Assembly (NCBI RefSeq): GCF_038595005.1
Contig: NZ_CP151997.1
Location: 1,984,001 to 2,048,000, forward strand
Source of the DNA: Chryseomicrobium sp. FSL W7-1435
Lineage (GTDB): Bacteria > Bacillota > Bacilli > Bacillales_A > Planococcaceae
Reading direction: 5' to 3'
DNA: 64,000 nucleotides
Part shown: positions 9,684 through 23,110 of the stretch, one piece after another
How positions within the stretch are numbered: position 1 is the stretch's first letter
How the letters are laid out: each line of letters begins with the position of its first letter
Program-made: the position numbers and the translations under genes
The notes under the pieces: model-generated
The model's input: only the letters and a program-made list of their open reading frames with translations
The model's database searches: none
What the model was told of the DNA's origin: nothing

Positions 9684-11339
9684 ATGGCATTTGATGGATT
9701 ATTTACAGCAGCAGTCACTCACGAACTGCAACAACTTCATAGCGGGAGAATAACTCGCATTCACCAACCGAATTCTCAAGAATTAATGCTCCATATTCGC
9801 GCTGGTGGAAAAAACCATAAATTATTGTTTTCAATTCACCCGTCTTATGCACGTGTGCACCTCACTTATGAATCAATCGATAACCCACCATCCCCTCCCT
9901 TATTTTGCATGATTATGCGCAAACATATTGAAGGAGGCTTTATCGAAAAGATAGAGCAAGTGGAAGCTGATCGAATCATCCAGTTCACGATTCGCAGTAA
10001 AGATGAAATTGGTGATGATACAAGTCGCCTTTTAATCATGGAGATCATGGGTCGACACAGTAACTTGACTCTTGTTAATCAAGAAAATTCAAAAATAGTA
10101 GAAACTATGAAACATTTGCCGCCATCTATGAACTCGTACCGTACGATGATGCCAGGGCAAGACTATATCTATCCACCTAATCAAGAAAAAGAAAATCCTT
10201 TTACTTTAACAACAGACGCGTCACTTCCCACCACTGCAGAGGAGTGGATGGCCACTTATCAAGGAGTAGCAAAACTACATGCAGCTGAATTAGCTTCACT
10301 AAGCCCTGAAGCTGCTTTTGATTTTCTCATGAGCTTTAGTCGTGGTGGCGACCAACCAGGAAGTAGTGAAAGAGATGGAAAAACGCTCTTTTCAGCGTCA
10401 CCACTCACCCATATTTCTGATGATTGGGTTGCCGCAGCTTCTCTTGGACATTTATTGGACCGTGTCTATTACCAAAAAGCTGAACGCGATCGCGTGAAAC
10501 AACAAGCAGGTGATCTTGAACGCTGGCTTATTAATGAACGCAAAAAACTAACTACTAAAAAGAAAAAATTACAAGCTGACTTGACTCGCGCCGAGAACTT
10601 ACAAGAATATCAGAAAAAAGGCGAGTTATTGATGGGGAATCTTCATGCGGTCTCTAAAGGAATGAAGGAAATTGAAGTCATTGATTATTACGATGAGGAT
10701 CAAGGAATGCTTTTAGTGGCATTAGACCCTAAAAAAACGCCTTCTCAGAATGCTCAATCTTACTTCCACCGCTACACGAAAGCGAAAACGGCTCTTCTTG
10801 AAGTGAAGACCCAAATGGACAAGACGGATGCTGAACTCATTTATCTTGATGAGATCATGCGACAACTAGAACAAGCCTCCCCTTCAGATATTGAAGAAAT
10901 TCGTGAAGAATTGATGGATCAAGGATATTTAAAGAAGCGCTCAAAAGCAAAAGCTCGTAAAGAAGTAAAACCAAAACCTGAGGCTTATATTTCTACTGAT
11001 GGCACGCCAATCTCAGTAGGAAAAAACAACAAGCAAAATGATTATTTAACATTCAAACTAGCTAAACGCATGGAAACTTGGCTTCATACAAAAGATATCC
11101 CTGGCTCTCATGTAGTCATTCATACAGATTCACCTTCTGAACAAACGTTGCACGAAGCGGCGGTTCTCGCAGCCTACTTCAGTAAAGCTCGCGAATCATC
11201 AGCTGTGCCGGTCGATTACACAGAAATTCGGCAAGTAAAAAAACCAAATGGTGCAAAGCCCGGGTTTGTGATCTATTTTGAACAAAAGACGTTGTTTGTG
11301 ACACCGGACCAAGAGATAGTAAGGTCTTTGCAGAAATAA
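9684..11339 (+). CDS. rqcH: Ribosome quality-control factor RqcH (NFACT/FbpA family)
   Basis: Binds stalled 50S subunits carrying peptidyl-tRNA and recruits tRNA-Ala for C-terminal alanine tailing; formerly called fibronectin-binding protein FbpA/YloA. The NFACT-N domain (about 1-280) keeps the Asp-Arg pair (Asp96-Arg97 in EADRII) equivalent to the DR motif needed for tailing. A Lys/Glu-rich coiled coil follows (about 280-445). The NFACT-R domain has TPISVGKNNKQND and a TDSPS segment where other family members have His-x-Pro-Gly-Ser-H. Length 551. SD AAAGAGG precedes the ATG. It is the only plus-strand gene in the left 55 kb. Confidence 0.94.
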   Translation: MAFDGLFTAAVTHELQQLHSGRITRIHQPNSQELMLHIRAGGKNHKLLFSIHPSYARVHLTYESIDNPPSPPLFCMIMRKHIEGGFIEKIEQVEADRIIQFTIRSKDEIGDDTSRLLIMEIMGRHSNLTLVNQENSKIVETMKHLPPSMNSYRTMMPGQDYIYPPNQEKENPFTLTTDASLPTTAEEWMATYQGVAKLHAAELASLSPEAAFDFLMSFSRGGDQPGSSERDGKTLFSASPLTHISDDWVAAASLGHLLDRVYYQKAERDRVKQQAGDLERWLINERKKLTTKKKKLQADLTRAENLQEYQKKGELLMGNLHAVSKGMKEIEVIDYYDEDQGMLLVALDPKKTPSQNAQSYFHRYTKAKTALLEVKTQMDKTDAELIYLDEIMRQLEQASPSDIEEIREELMDQGYLKKRSKAKARKEVKPKPEAYISTDGTPISVGKNNKQNDYLTFKLAKRMETWLHTKDIPGSHVVIHTDSPSEQTLHEAAVLAAYFSKARESSAVPVDYTEIRQVKKPNGAKPGFVIYFEQKTLFVTPDQEIVRSLQK

Positions 11340-11360
11340 GGGTGAGCGGTCGTTCATGGG

Positions 11361-11484
11361 ATGAACCTGGATTTTAACTGTACGCAAAGTGGTTTTCATC
11401 GTACCTAATTGGGTTTTATTCGACAAAATTCAGATTTAACTGAACGAAGTCGTTTTATGGAAACTAATTGAAAAAACTTTCGAT
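11361..11484. repeat. Degenerate 19-21-bp tandem repeat, about six units
   Basis: The sequence divides into units ending GTAC, GTAC, CGAC, GAAC, AAAC and CGAT at 11383, 11404, 11424, 11445, 11464 and 11484, of 23 (first, uncertain left edge), 21, 20, 21, 19 and 20 bases. The shared core is roughly AATTGGGTTTTA followed by TCGTAC. Translating the minus strand gives a false protein repeat (units like KTQLGTM, KTTLRTV). It lies between rqcH and the terminator shared with pyrE. Function unknown; no coding support. Confidence 0.6.
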
Positions 11485-11490
11485 AAATTG

Positions 11491-11533
11491 AAAAGGACTG
11501 GGCACGCTCTCCTCGAGCAAACCCAGTCCTTTT
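11491..11533. terminator. Bidirectional terminator of rqcH and the pyr operon
   Basis: Twelve-base arms aaaaggactggg (11491-11502) and cccagtcctttt (11522-11533) pair perfectly around a loop of about 19 bases. U-rich sequence follows on both strands. It lies 2 bases past the pyrE stop and ends the convergent rqcH transcript. Confidence 0.85.
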
Positions 11534-11535
11534 CT

Positions 11536-12149
11536 TTATTTCAAGCTATTGCGCTTCAATTCGGCATGCCAAGATTGAATGAATTCTCGGTCTTCCGTCG
11601 ACAGAGTTGATTCCTCTGTAAGCAATTCATTTAGATTCGTCAATGAATAATAAGGGACGCCAAGTGAGTGGAATGCCGCTTGCGCTTTCGGGAGTTCATA
11701 TGAAAAAATGCTGATGACGCCAAGTACATCCGCCCCTGCTTCTTTCAATGCTTCCACTGCAGTAATACTGCTTCCTCCTGTCGAAATCAAATCTTCGACA
11801 ACGACCACTTTCTGTCCACTGTCCAGTTTACCTTCGATTTGATTGCCCCGTCCATGCTCTTTTGCCTTCGAGCGCACATAGACCATCGGCAATTGCAGAT
11901 TTGTACTGACCCATGCCGCGTGAGGAATTCCAGCAGTAGCTGTTCCTGCTACAACCTGACACTCCGAAAAATGGGTTTGAATCAAACTCGTTAATTCTTC
12001 TGCTACTTCTGCGCGAAGTTTTGGATAGCCCATTAACAAACGATTATCGCAATAAATTGGTGATTGAATACCAGATGCCCAAGTGAAAAGCGGGTCTGTA
12101 GAAAGTTGAACTGCTTGTGCTTCTAATAAGGCATGTGCCGCTTTCGTTG

Positions 12150-12153
<4 letters not shown>
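11536..12153 (-). CDS. pyrE: Orotate phosphoribosyltransferase
   Basis: Transfers the phosphoribosyl group from PRPP to orotate, giving OMP. The PRPP-binding motif [16 protein letters not shown] is clear, as is the catalytic loop [15 protein letters not shown]. The ATG at 12151-12153 overlaps the pyrF stop as ATGA and lies 9 bases after GGAG, so it is preferred over the upstream ATG at 12168, which has no SD. This gives about 205 residues. It is the last gene of the operon. Confidence 0.95.
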
Positions 12154-14519
<2,366 letters not shown>

Positions 14520-14523
<4 letters not shown>

Positions 14524-17500
14524 CTGCGCACCTCCACAGGTTGCATCGTTTCGGTCGTAAATGTCATCGATTCCATGACTCTTAAAATAGCCTCAGCTGT
14601 ATCAAGAGATGTTAAAATTGGCACGCCATTTTCCACTGCTTCTCGTCGTATACGGAAACCATCTCGGGCAGGTTGCTTGCCTTTTGTCAGCGTGTTGACC
14701 ACAAATTGCGCTTTTCCGGATTGGATGACATCCACAAGTGTCTCACCAGCGTCACCGATTTTATTAACGCTTTGTACAGGAATACCCTGTTGTTTAAACG
14801 TTGTGGCTGTTCCTTCAGTTGCTAGTACGCGGAAACCGATAGCATGAAAACGTTTGGCAAGGTTGGCTGCTTCTTGTTTATCTTTATTAGCCACCGTCAT
14901 AAGAACGGTTCCGTAAGGCTGCATGGCCATACCCGCTGCAACTAAACCTTTATATAAGGCCTTCTCAAGCGTTCGATCTTTTCCTAGCACTTCACCCGTC
15001 GATTTCATTTCAGGTCCAAGTGTGATATCTACGCGGCGTAACTTGGCAAAACTAAATACCGGTACTTTTACAAACACTCCTGGCTGGATTGGGGCTAGGC
15101 CTGGCGTGTGACCCATGTCAATTAAGGATTTCCCTAAAATCGCTTTAGTCGCTAAGTTGGCCATTGGAATTCCTGTGATTTTGCTTAAGAATGGCACTGT
15201 GCGACTGGCTCGCGGATTTACCTCAAGGACGTAGATTTCATCACGCGAGATAACGTATTGGATATTTAACAATCCTACCGTTTTAAGCGCTCGTGCTAAT
15301 CGTGTCGTATAGTCAACTAACTGTTCTAAATGTCGTGCGGAGAGGTTTTGTGGTGGATAGACTGCAATCGAATCACCCGAGTGAACTCCTGCTCGCTCGA
15401 TATGCTCCATGATTCCCGGTATAACAACTGATTCACCGTCTGATATGGCATCCACTTCAATTTCTGTCCCCGTTAAATAGCGATCGACAAGCACTGGATG
15501 TTCGGGACTTGCTTGCACAGCGTGCTCCATATAATGCTTCAGTTCCTCTTCGTTATAAACAATCTCCATGGCACGACCACCCAGCACATAAGATGGGCGA
15601 ACCAACACTGGGAAACCTATTACTTTGGCATTTGCTAACGCTTGTTCAACGGATACGGCTGTTTTGCCTTCTGGTTGAGGAATGCCTATTTCACGAAGTA
15701 GCACTTCAAATTTATCTCGATTTTCTGCTCTGTCTAAATCTTCTAAGCTTGTCCCTAAAATTTTCACGCCACGAGCTTCTAATCCTGCTGCTAGATTAAT
15801 AGCCGTTTGTCCTCCGAACTGGACAATGACTCCAAGCGGTTGTTCAAGTTCGACGATGTGCATGACATCTTCTAGCGTTAATGGTTCGAAATAGAGCTTG
15901 TCTGAGATGGAGAAATCTGTGGAAACAGTCTCTGGATTGTTGTTAATAATAATGGCTTCATAACCAGCCTCTTGAATTGCCCAAACCGAATGAACAGTGG
16001 CGTAGTCAAATTCCACTCCTTGCCCAATTCGTATCGGCCCAGAGCCAAGCACGATAACGCTAGGTTTTTCACTGCGGATAGATTCATTTTGTTGTTCGTA
16101 AGTGCCGTAAAAATAAGGCGTCTCTGACTCAAATTCACCTGCACAAGTATCCACCATTTTATAGACGGGAAACATGTTTTGTTCTTTGCGGAAGTCATAT
16201 ACTTGTTGTTCAGTCCAGTTCCAAAGCTTTGCAACTGTGACATCTGCAAACCCCATTCGTTTAGCTTGATATAGTGTTTCACGGTCACCCGGTTGTTCCG
16301 CCAGTATTGCCTCGAAGTCGACGATTCCCTTTAACTTGTAAAGGAAGAATAAATCAATTTGACTCCAGTCATGAATTTGGTCGACGGTCATACCACGGCG
16401 TAGTGCTTCCCCGATGAAGAATAAACGCTCGTCTCCAGCTCGCTTAATACGCTTGATGATCCACTCATCCGTAATCTGATCTGCATTTTTCATCTCTAAG
16501 TGCATGTGGCCAGTTTCAAGTGAACGGATTGATTTTAATATAGCTTCTTCAAATGAGCGCCCTAGAGACATAACCTCTCCCGTTGCCTTCATCTGAGTTC
16601 CGAGATTTCGCTTAGCAGATTCAAACTTATCAAATGGCCAGCGTGGAATTTTCGCCACGATATAGTCAAGTGCAGGCTCAAAACAGGCGTACGTTTTGCC
16701 CGTAACAGGATTCATCATTTCGTCTAGCGTCAAGCCCACTGCAATTTTTGCTGCAAGTTTGGCGATTGGATAGCCTGTAGCCTTTGAAGCAAGTGCCGAT
16801 GAACGACTGACACGTGGGTTTACCTCGATAATGTAATATTGGAAGCTGTCTGGGTCTAGCGCTAACTGAACATTACAGCCCCCTTCAATTTTCAAGGCGC
16901 GTATTATTTTTAAAGAAACGTTGCGTAGCATTTGGTTTTCACGATCCGTTAACGTCTGAGTTGGCGCGACTACAATCGAATCCCCCGTGTGAATCCCTAC
17001 AGGATCAAAGTTTTCCATGTTACAAACAACAATGGCATTGTCAGACGAGTCTCGCATCACTTCGTACTCAATCTCTTTAAAGCCTGCAATAGATTTTTCT
17101 AATAAACATTGCGTTACTGGGCTATACTTCAAGCCGCTGGAAACAATCTCTGCAAGTTCTTGATCGTTGTGGCAAATCCCGCCGCCTGTACCGCCTAATG
17201 TAAAGGCTGGTCGTACAATTACCGGATACCCGATATGCTGCACAAACACTTTTGCTTCGTCTAGATTATGAATAATGGTGCTTTCAGGAACCGGCTCACC
17301 AAGTTCATTCATTAATGTTCGGAATAGATCGCGGTCTTCTGCTTGATGGATGGCATCAAGTTTTGTCCCTAGTATTTCAACATTCAATTCTTCTAAAATC
17401 CCAGAAGCATGAAGCTCTATTGCCATGTTCAAACCTGTTTGACCACCTAGTGTTGGAAGCAGTGCATCTGGTCGCTCTTTGCGAATAATGTTTGAGACGA

Positions 17501-17717
17501 ATTCAAGTGTTAGCGGCTCCATATACACTTTGTCAGCCATTTCTGTGTCAGTCATTATTGTAGCCGGGTTGGAGTTGACAAGTATGACGCGGTAGCCCTC
17601 TTCTCGAAGTGCGATACAGGCTTGAGTACCCGCATAGTCGAATTCAGCAGCTTGTCCAATGACGATGGGACCTGATCCAATTACTAAAATGGTTTTAATG
17701 TCTTGACGTTTAGGCAT
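14520..17717 (-). CDS. carB: Carbamoyl-phosphate synthase large subunit
   Basis: Makes carbamoyl phosphate from bicarbonate, ammonia (from CarA) and two ATP. Two homologous ATP-grasp halves are visible. Their preATP-grasp starts are [20 protein letters not shown] and [20 protein letters not shown], with GGTGGG and GGRAME loops. A C-terminal MGS-like allosteric domain covers about the last 130 residues. 1065 residues is standard. Start overlaps carA by 8 bases with SD GGGGAAACAAC. Confidence 0.97.
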
Positions 17718-18807
17718 GTTGTTTCCCCGCTTTCGTAGTTGGTTGCATCAAGTCAATGAATTGATCAAATAAGTGTACGGAATCTTCTGGTCCAGCTGAA
17801 CCTTCCGGATGGAATTGTACACAAAATACCGGGTACTTCTTGTGCTTTACACCTTCTACTGTCTGGTCATTGAGCGCAATGTGGGTCAGTTCTAGATCTG
17901 TATTTTCAAGCGACTTCATGTCGATTGCATACCCATGATTTTGAGAGGTCAGCTCTGTGCGTCCTGTCGTTAAATCTTTGACTGGATGATTGGCTCCACG
18001 GTGTCCAAACTTTAATTTAAAGCTTGTGGCACCACTTGCCAGTGAAATCAATTGATGTCCAAGACAAACACCGAACATCGGTAATTGAGGAATCAATTGG
18101 CGAACCGTTTCAATAGCTTCTGGAATGTCTGTTGGATCGCCAGGTCCATTAGATAACATCACACCGTCTGGCTGCATCGCTAAAATTTCAGCTGCTGTAG
18201 TGGAGTATGGCACAACCGTCACGTCGCAATTTCGTTTATTGAGTTCACGTAAGATGCCGTGCTTCATACCAAAATCCATAATAACAACACGTGACCCTCT
18301 TCCTGGACTTGGGTAGGGACGAAGTGTAGAGACTCGGGAGACTTCATCGTGCGGTAATGACCAGCCGTTAAGCTCTGCAACAATGCGGTCAATCTCTGGT
18401 TGTTCACCTGCCGCTGTTAACTTCCCGCGTAACGATCCGTGCGTACGAAGTAGCTTCGTCAATTGGCGTGTGTCTATCCCAGAAATACCTGGGACATTAC
18501 GTTGTTCCATAAGCTCTCCAAACGTTCGGTTAGAGCGGAAGTTGGACGGATGTTCCGCCCATTCTCGTACAACAACTCCTGCTAATGTAATGGTCATCGC
18601 TTCAAAGTCTTCTGGATTAATTCCATAATTCCCGATTAGAGGATACGTAAGTGTTAAAATCTGTGCACAGTTAGAGGGATCTGAGATGAATTCTTGATAG
18701 CCCGTCATTCCTGTCGTAAAAATTACTTCACCAATACTTTCCTGTGGTGAACCGAATGCTGTTCCTTCAAATACTGTTCCATCTTCTAAGATTAAATAAC
18801 GTTTCAT
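17710..18807 (-). CDS. carA: Carbamoyl-phosphate synthase small (glutaminase) subunit
   Basis: Hydrolyses glutamine and channels ammonia to CarB. The N-terminal CarA domain begins [15 protein letters not shown]. The class I glutaminase has nucleophile Cys in FGVCLGHQL and the His/Glu pair in [12 protein letters not shown]. An upstream in-frame start at 18828 exists. The ATG at 18805-18807 follows GGAGGGAACAATC and forms ATGA with the pyrC stop, so it is chosen (about 365 residues). Confidence 0.95.
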   Translation of the reverse strand: MKRYLILEDGTVFEGTAFGSPQESIGEVIFTTGMTGYQEFISDPSNCAQILTLTYPLIGNYGINPEDFEAMTITLAGVVVREWAEHPSNFRSNRTFGELMEQRNVPGISGIDTRQLTKLLRTHGSLRGKLTAAGEQPEIDRIVAELNGWSLPHDEVSRVSTLRPYPSPGRGSRVVIMDFGMKHGILRELNKRNCDVTVVPYSTTAAEILAMQPDGVMLSNGPGDPTDIPEAIETVRQLIPQLPMFGVCLGHQLISLASGATSFKLKFGHRGANHPVKDLTTGRTELTSQNHGYAIDMKSLENTDLELTHIALNDQTVEGVKHKKYPVFCVQFHPEGSAGPEDSVHLFDQFIDLMQPTTKAGKQHA

Positions 18808-20075
18808 GATTGTTCCCTCCAGACACATTTTCCGTTAAACCATGTTTCCGTTGGCCATCCTTTACAGTTCCAGCCTGCAAATGGCGTGTTGGTGCTTTTT
18901 GAAACAAAAGTCGTTGTATCAATTGCTCTTTCTGCGTTTACATCAATCAGTGTGAATTCTGCTGGTTGATTGAGTTGTAGTTTACCGTACGGCAAGTTAA
19001 AGACATTAGCTGGCTTTGTTGTTAGATAGTCTACAAGCTGTTGCAAAGACCATTTTCCTGTTGCTACAAAATGCGTGTAAAGAAGTGGAAAGGCCGTTTC
19101 TAGACCGACAATCCCAAACGGTGCCTTGTCAAATCCATGTGCCTTTTCTTCAGACGTGTGAGGTGCATGATCGGTCGCAATGCAATCTAGCGTTCCGTCT
19201 TCGAGAGCTGCAAGCAAGGCTTGTCGATCTTCTTTCCCTCGTAGCGGAGGATTCATTTTCCAATTTGCCTCATTTTCAGGAATATCGTCTTCACACAGCA
19301 TTAAATGGTGTGGTGAAACTTCTGCAGTCACATGAATCCCTGCACGTTTGGCATCACGAATGACCCGTACAGACTCTTTTGTACTGACGTGACAGACGTG
19401 GTAGTGTGCTCCTGTCGCTTCTGCCAGCAAAATATCACGCGCGATGTGGACCGCTTCAGATGCTGATAAAATACCCGGTAATTCAAGTTCTTTATTTTTG
19501 ATTCCTTCGTGCATAACACCTCCAAACAACAAGCTGTTGTCTTCACAGTGAGCGACTACTGGAATGGATGCTTTGGCGGCTTGCTGCATCGCTTGATACA
19601 TCATGCCTGCACTTTGTACGCCAACGCCATCATCAGTCAACGCAAACGCTCCGGCTGCTTTTAAGTCTTCCGCATTTGTTAACTCTTTGCCTGCTTCGCG
19701 GATTGTGATAGAACCATAAGGAAGGACACGGACATGGGCTGTATCTTCAATGCGCTTCATCAACCAGCTCATCGTTTCTGTAGTATCGGGTACTGGACGC
19801 GTATTCGGCATGGCACAAAGTGTTGTAAACCCTCCTTTGGCTGCTGCTAATGTTCCACTTTCAATCGTTTCTTTGTGTTCCCCACCCGGTTCGCGCAGGT
19901 GAACATGTATGTCTATCAATCCAGGCAATAGCAATTTTCCTTCACCATCTAAAACTTCGTCCGCATCATTTATCTCTTCAAAAGATACTAGGTGTCCATT
20001 CTCAAGGACCAGGGCTGTGTTTTCAAGTTCCCCTTGTTCATTCAAGCGTTGCAAATTTGTCCACATTTTCTTCAT
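18804..20075 (-). CDS. pyrC: Dihydroorotase (class I)
   Basis: Zinc amidohydrolase that cyclises carbamoyl-aspartate to dihydroorotate. Metal ligands lie in [26 protein letters not shown] and [10 protein letters not shown], and the [10 protein letters not shown] segment is present. 423 residues fits the Bacillus type. ATG after AAGGAGGAAGCGGA, overlapping the pyrB stop by four bases. Confidence 0.96.
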   Translation of the reverse strand: MKKMWTNLQRLNEQGELENTALVLENGHLVSFEEINDADEVLDGEGKLLLPGLIDIHVHLREPGGEHKETIESGTLAAAKGGFTTLCAMPNTRPVPDTTETMSWLMKRIEDTAHVRVLPYGSITIREAGKELTNAEDLKAAGAFALTDDGVGVQSAGMMYQAMQQAAKASIPVVAHCEDNSLLFGGVMHEGIKNKELELPGILSASEAVHIARDILLAEATGAHYHVCHVSTKESVRVIRDAKRAGIHVTAEVSPHHLMLCEDDIPENEANWKMNPPLRGKEDRQALLAALEDGTLDCIATDHAPHTSEEKAHGFDKAPFGIVGLETAFPLLYTHFVATGKWSLQQLVDYLTTKPANVFNLPYGKLQLNQPAEFTLIDVNAERAIDTTTFVSKSTNTPFAGWNCKGWPTETWFNGKCVWREQS

Positions 20076-20956
20076 TCCGCTTCCTCCTTCAGTAGATGCT
20101 CTAAAATTGCCATTCTCATATAGACGCCATTTTCCATCTGTTTAAAAATCCTTGATTTACTTCCTTCTACGACATCATCGGCAATCTCAACTCCACGATT
20201 GAATGGCGCAGGATGAAGGATGATGGCATGCTCTTGCATAGCATCCATTCGCTGTTTCGTCATTCCGTATAGCGAGTGGTAGTGCTCTTTCGTAAAGGAT
20301 TGATGTTCATCATGGCGCTCATGTTGCACTCGAAGTAACATGACCACATCACTGTTTGGTAAAGCCTCATCCAAGCTGTATAGGACTGGAAACTCTGCTT
20401 GCCACTCTAGAGGGCTAACAAATTGCAAATTTGCTCCGAGACGTGATAATACTTGCACATTGGATCGCGCGACTCGGCTATGCGCCAGATCGCCAACAAT
20501 TGTAATGGTCTTCCCTTGTAAATCTTCGAACTCATCAAGTAGTGTCATCAAATCTAGCAAGCTTTGTGTAGGGTGATTGCCAGTACCGTCCCCGCCATTG
20601 ATAATAACCGGTTTGACTTTTCCTATTAGCGCCTCAAAGTACATATTTTCAGGATGCCGAATGACAAGAACATTTACGCCGATTGCTTCGAGCGTCTTCA
20701 CGGTATCGTATAAGGATTCTCCTTTAGATGCGCTTGAAAAGTTGGCTTCGAATGGTAACACGGTCAAGCCCACTTTTCTTTCAGCCATTTCAAAGCTCAT
20801 TTTGGTTCGCGTGCTTGCCTCAAAAAATAAATTAGCTGCTGTCAGGCCAGTTGGTACTTGACTAGGACTTCCCGCTTTCAGTTGTCTTGCTCGTTTCACT
20901 AATTGGAGAATTTCGTCAGTTGAAAGTTGTTCAATTGTAGTCAATGCTCGCATCAT
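20072..20956 (-). CDS. pyrB: Aspartate carbamoyltransferase catalytic subunit
   Basis: Condenses carbamoyl phosphate with aspartate. The carbamoyl-phosphate motif [16 protein letters not shown], the loop RHPENMYFE, and [11 protein letters not shown] and [12 protein letters not shown] are all present. 294 residues, the B-type without a regulatory subunit. The first ATG lies 6 bases after AAAGGA. Its expression is set by the PyrR attenuator just upstream. Confidence 0.96.
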   Translation of the reverse strand: MMRALTTIEQLSTDEILQLVKRARQLKAGSPSQVPTGLTAANLFFEASTRTKMSFEMAERKVGLTVLPFEANFSSASKGESLYDTVKTLEAIGVNVLVIRHPENMYFEALIGKVKPVIINGGDGTGNHPTQSLLDLMTLLDEFEDLQGKTITIVGDLAHSRVARSNVQVLSRLGANLQFVSPLEWQAEFPVLYSLDEALPNSDVVMLLRVQHERHDEHQSFTKEHYHSLYGMTKQRMDAMQEHAIILHPAPFNRGVEIADDVVEGSKSRIFKQMENGVYMRMAILEHLLKEEAE

Positions 20957-20974
20957 CTCGCATCCTTTCTATAG

Positions 20975-21066
20975 AAAAAACCCTCTCCTAGATGGAAAGG
21001 GTATACAGAAAGACACGTGGCTTGATTGGCCCGTGAATATCCATACCCTTTCTCATCTCTCGGATG
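20975..21066 (-). promoter_or_regulatory. PyrR-dependent transcription attenuator between pyrP and pyrB
   Basis: On the minus strand, the anti-antiterminator loop CATCCGAGAGATG (21054-21066) resembles the PyrR RNA-binding site. The 10-base segment complementary to 21043-21052 can pair perfectly with 20995-21004, giving the antiterminator. The competing terminator has arms at 20980-20988 and 20994-21002 with a 5-base loop and a U6 run. UMP-bound PyrR would stabilise the first stem and allow termination before pyrB. Confidence 0.85.
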
Positions 21067-21077
21067 AAATTAAAAGG

Positions 21078-22352
21078 TTATGATGTAGTTTTGGTTTTCG
21101 GTAAAATTAAATTCAATAACACACCGACTATAGAAGCAAGCGCCATTCCTTCGATGTGGAAGGTCTCTGAAAACTGTACCATTGCTCCACCGATTCCTAG
21201 GATAAGAATAATGGATGAAATGATCAGGTTTCTGGAGTCTCCGAAATCGATTTGGCTATCCACTAACATACGCAGACCGGATGAAGCGATGATCCCAAAC
21301 AACAGAATCGAAATGCCCCCCAGCACGGCTGCTGGAATTGTATCAATCATTGCCATCAACTGTCCGAAGAAGCTGAAGATGATAGCGAAGACCGCTGCTA
21401 GTAAAATCACTGCCACACTAAATACCCGAGTAAGGGCAAGGACTCCAATATTTTCACCATATGTAGTTTTTGGAGGTCCACCAATCAAAGCACTAAAGAA
21501 AGTACCTAATCCATCCCCTAATAAGGATCGGTGTAATCCAGGATTTTCGATATAATTACGATCAACAATCTTACCCAAAACAAGTTGATGACCAATATGC
21601 TCGGATATGGTAACAATCGAGATAGGCACCATGATAAGCAATAGTTGAGTGGTAATTACAAATGGATAATCTACGCCAGGTAACAAGATGTCAGGTACTT
21701 GAAGAAAATTTGCTTCGCGTACTGCTGAAAAATCTACAATGCCTATTGCTAAGGAGTAAAGGTAACCGACGATGATTCCACTAATGATTGGCATTAACGC
21801 AAGCAGACCTCTGAAAAGTAATTGGACAACTATCGCTGTCGTTAATGTGACTAGTGCTGCAGAAAAGTGCAACATGCTGTAAGTGTCACGGGCACCATCT
21901 CCATTTGTGTCGATGTTCATGGCCATATCGACTGCCACCGGAGCTAGCGCAAGCCCAATAACCATAATTACGGGTCCAACAACCACTGGGGGTAATATTT
22001 TCATGAACCAAGCATGGCCCGTTTTCCAAATGACAAGCGCTGTAATTGCATAGACAAGTGAGACGAACATGGCGCCAATCATGGCACTTCCCACGCCACC
22101 TGTTGAAGTCGCTAACATAATAGGTGCAATGAAAGCAAAAGATGACCCTAAGTAAGCAGGTACTTGAAAACGAGTAACGGCTATGAAAATGATTGTTGCA
22201 ATACCACTAGTTAGCAAAGCGATAGCTGGGCTAAGGCCAACAAGCTTAGGTACTAAAATGGTTGCTCCAAACATAGCAAACATATGTTGTAGACTTAGAA
22301 TAATCCACTTTGATAGCTCCGGACGTTCATCAATTCCAATTTCCCTAGACAC
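21078..22352 (-). CDS. pyrP: Uracil permease PyrP (NCS2 family)
   Basis: Proton-coupled uracil importer in the cytoplasmic membrane. The hydrophobic protein has 12-14 predicted spans and NCS2 signatures: ILSLQHMFAMFGATILVP at the N-terminus, the VTISEHIGHQ segment with the substrate Glu, and GGPPKTTYGENIG. A TTG at 22358 abuts the SD. The GTG at 22350-22352 sits 8 bases after GAGG and is the preferred start (424 residues). Only about 16 bases separate it from pyrR, with no attenuator between. Confidence 0.94.
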   Translation of the reverse strand: MSREIGIDERPELSKWIILSLQHMFAMFGATILVPKLVGLSPAIALLTSGIATIIFIAVTRFQVPAYLGSSFAFIAPIMLATSTGGVGSAMIGAMFVSLVYAITALVIWKTGHAWFMKILPPVVVGPVIMVIGLALAPVAVDMAMNIDTNGDGARDTYSMLHFSAALVTLTTAIVVQLLFRGLLALMPIISGIIVGYLYSLAIGIVDFSAVREANFLQVPDILLPGVDYPFVITTQLLLIMVPISIVTISEHIGHQLVLGKIVDRNYIENPGLHRSLLGDGLGTFFSALIGGPPKTTYGENIGVLALTRVFSVAVILLAAVFAIIFSFFGQLMAMIDTIPAAVLGGISILLFGIIASSGLRMLVDSQIDFGDSRNLIISSIILILGIGGAMVQFSETFHIEGMALASIVGVLLNLILPKTKTTS

Positions 22353-22368
22353 AGACAATTCCTCTTTT

Positions 22369-23075
<707 letters not shown>

Positions 23076-23110
23076 ATCTTAGTCAGTATACAAGAAGAAT
23101 TAGCTTATGG

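Noticed and set aside
11199-11426. 75-codon minus-strand frame with KTT-L-R type repeated residues
   Set aside because: It is the translation of the degenerate tandem repeat and the antisense of the rqcH 3' end; no SD or family.
11361-11484. Possible CRISPR array
   Set aside because: Units are adjacent and degenerate with no unique spacers; no cas genes nearby.
15509-15799. 96-codon plus-strand frame antisense to carB
   Set aside because: Shadow of carB codon structure; no SD, no recognisable domain. Other antisense frames over carB, pyrB, ileS and rsmH were rejected for the same reason.
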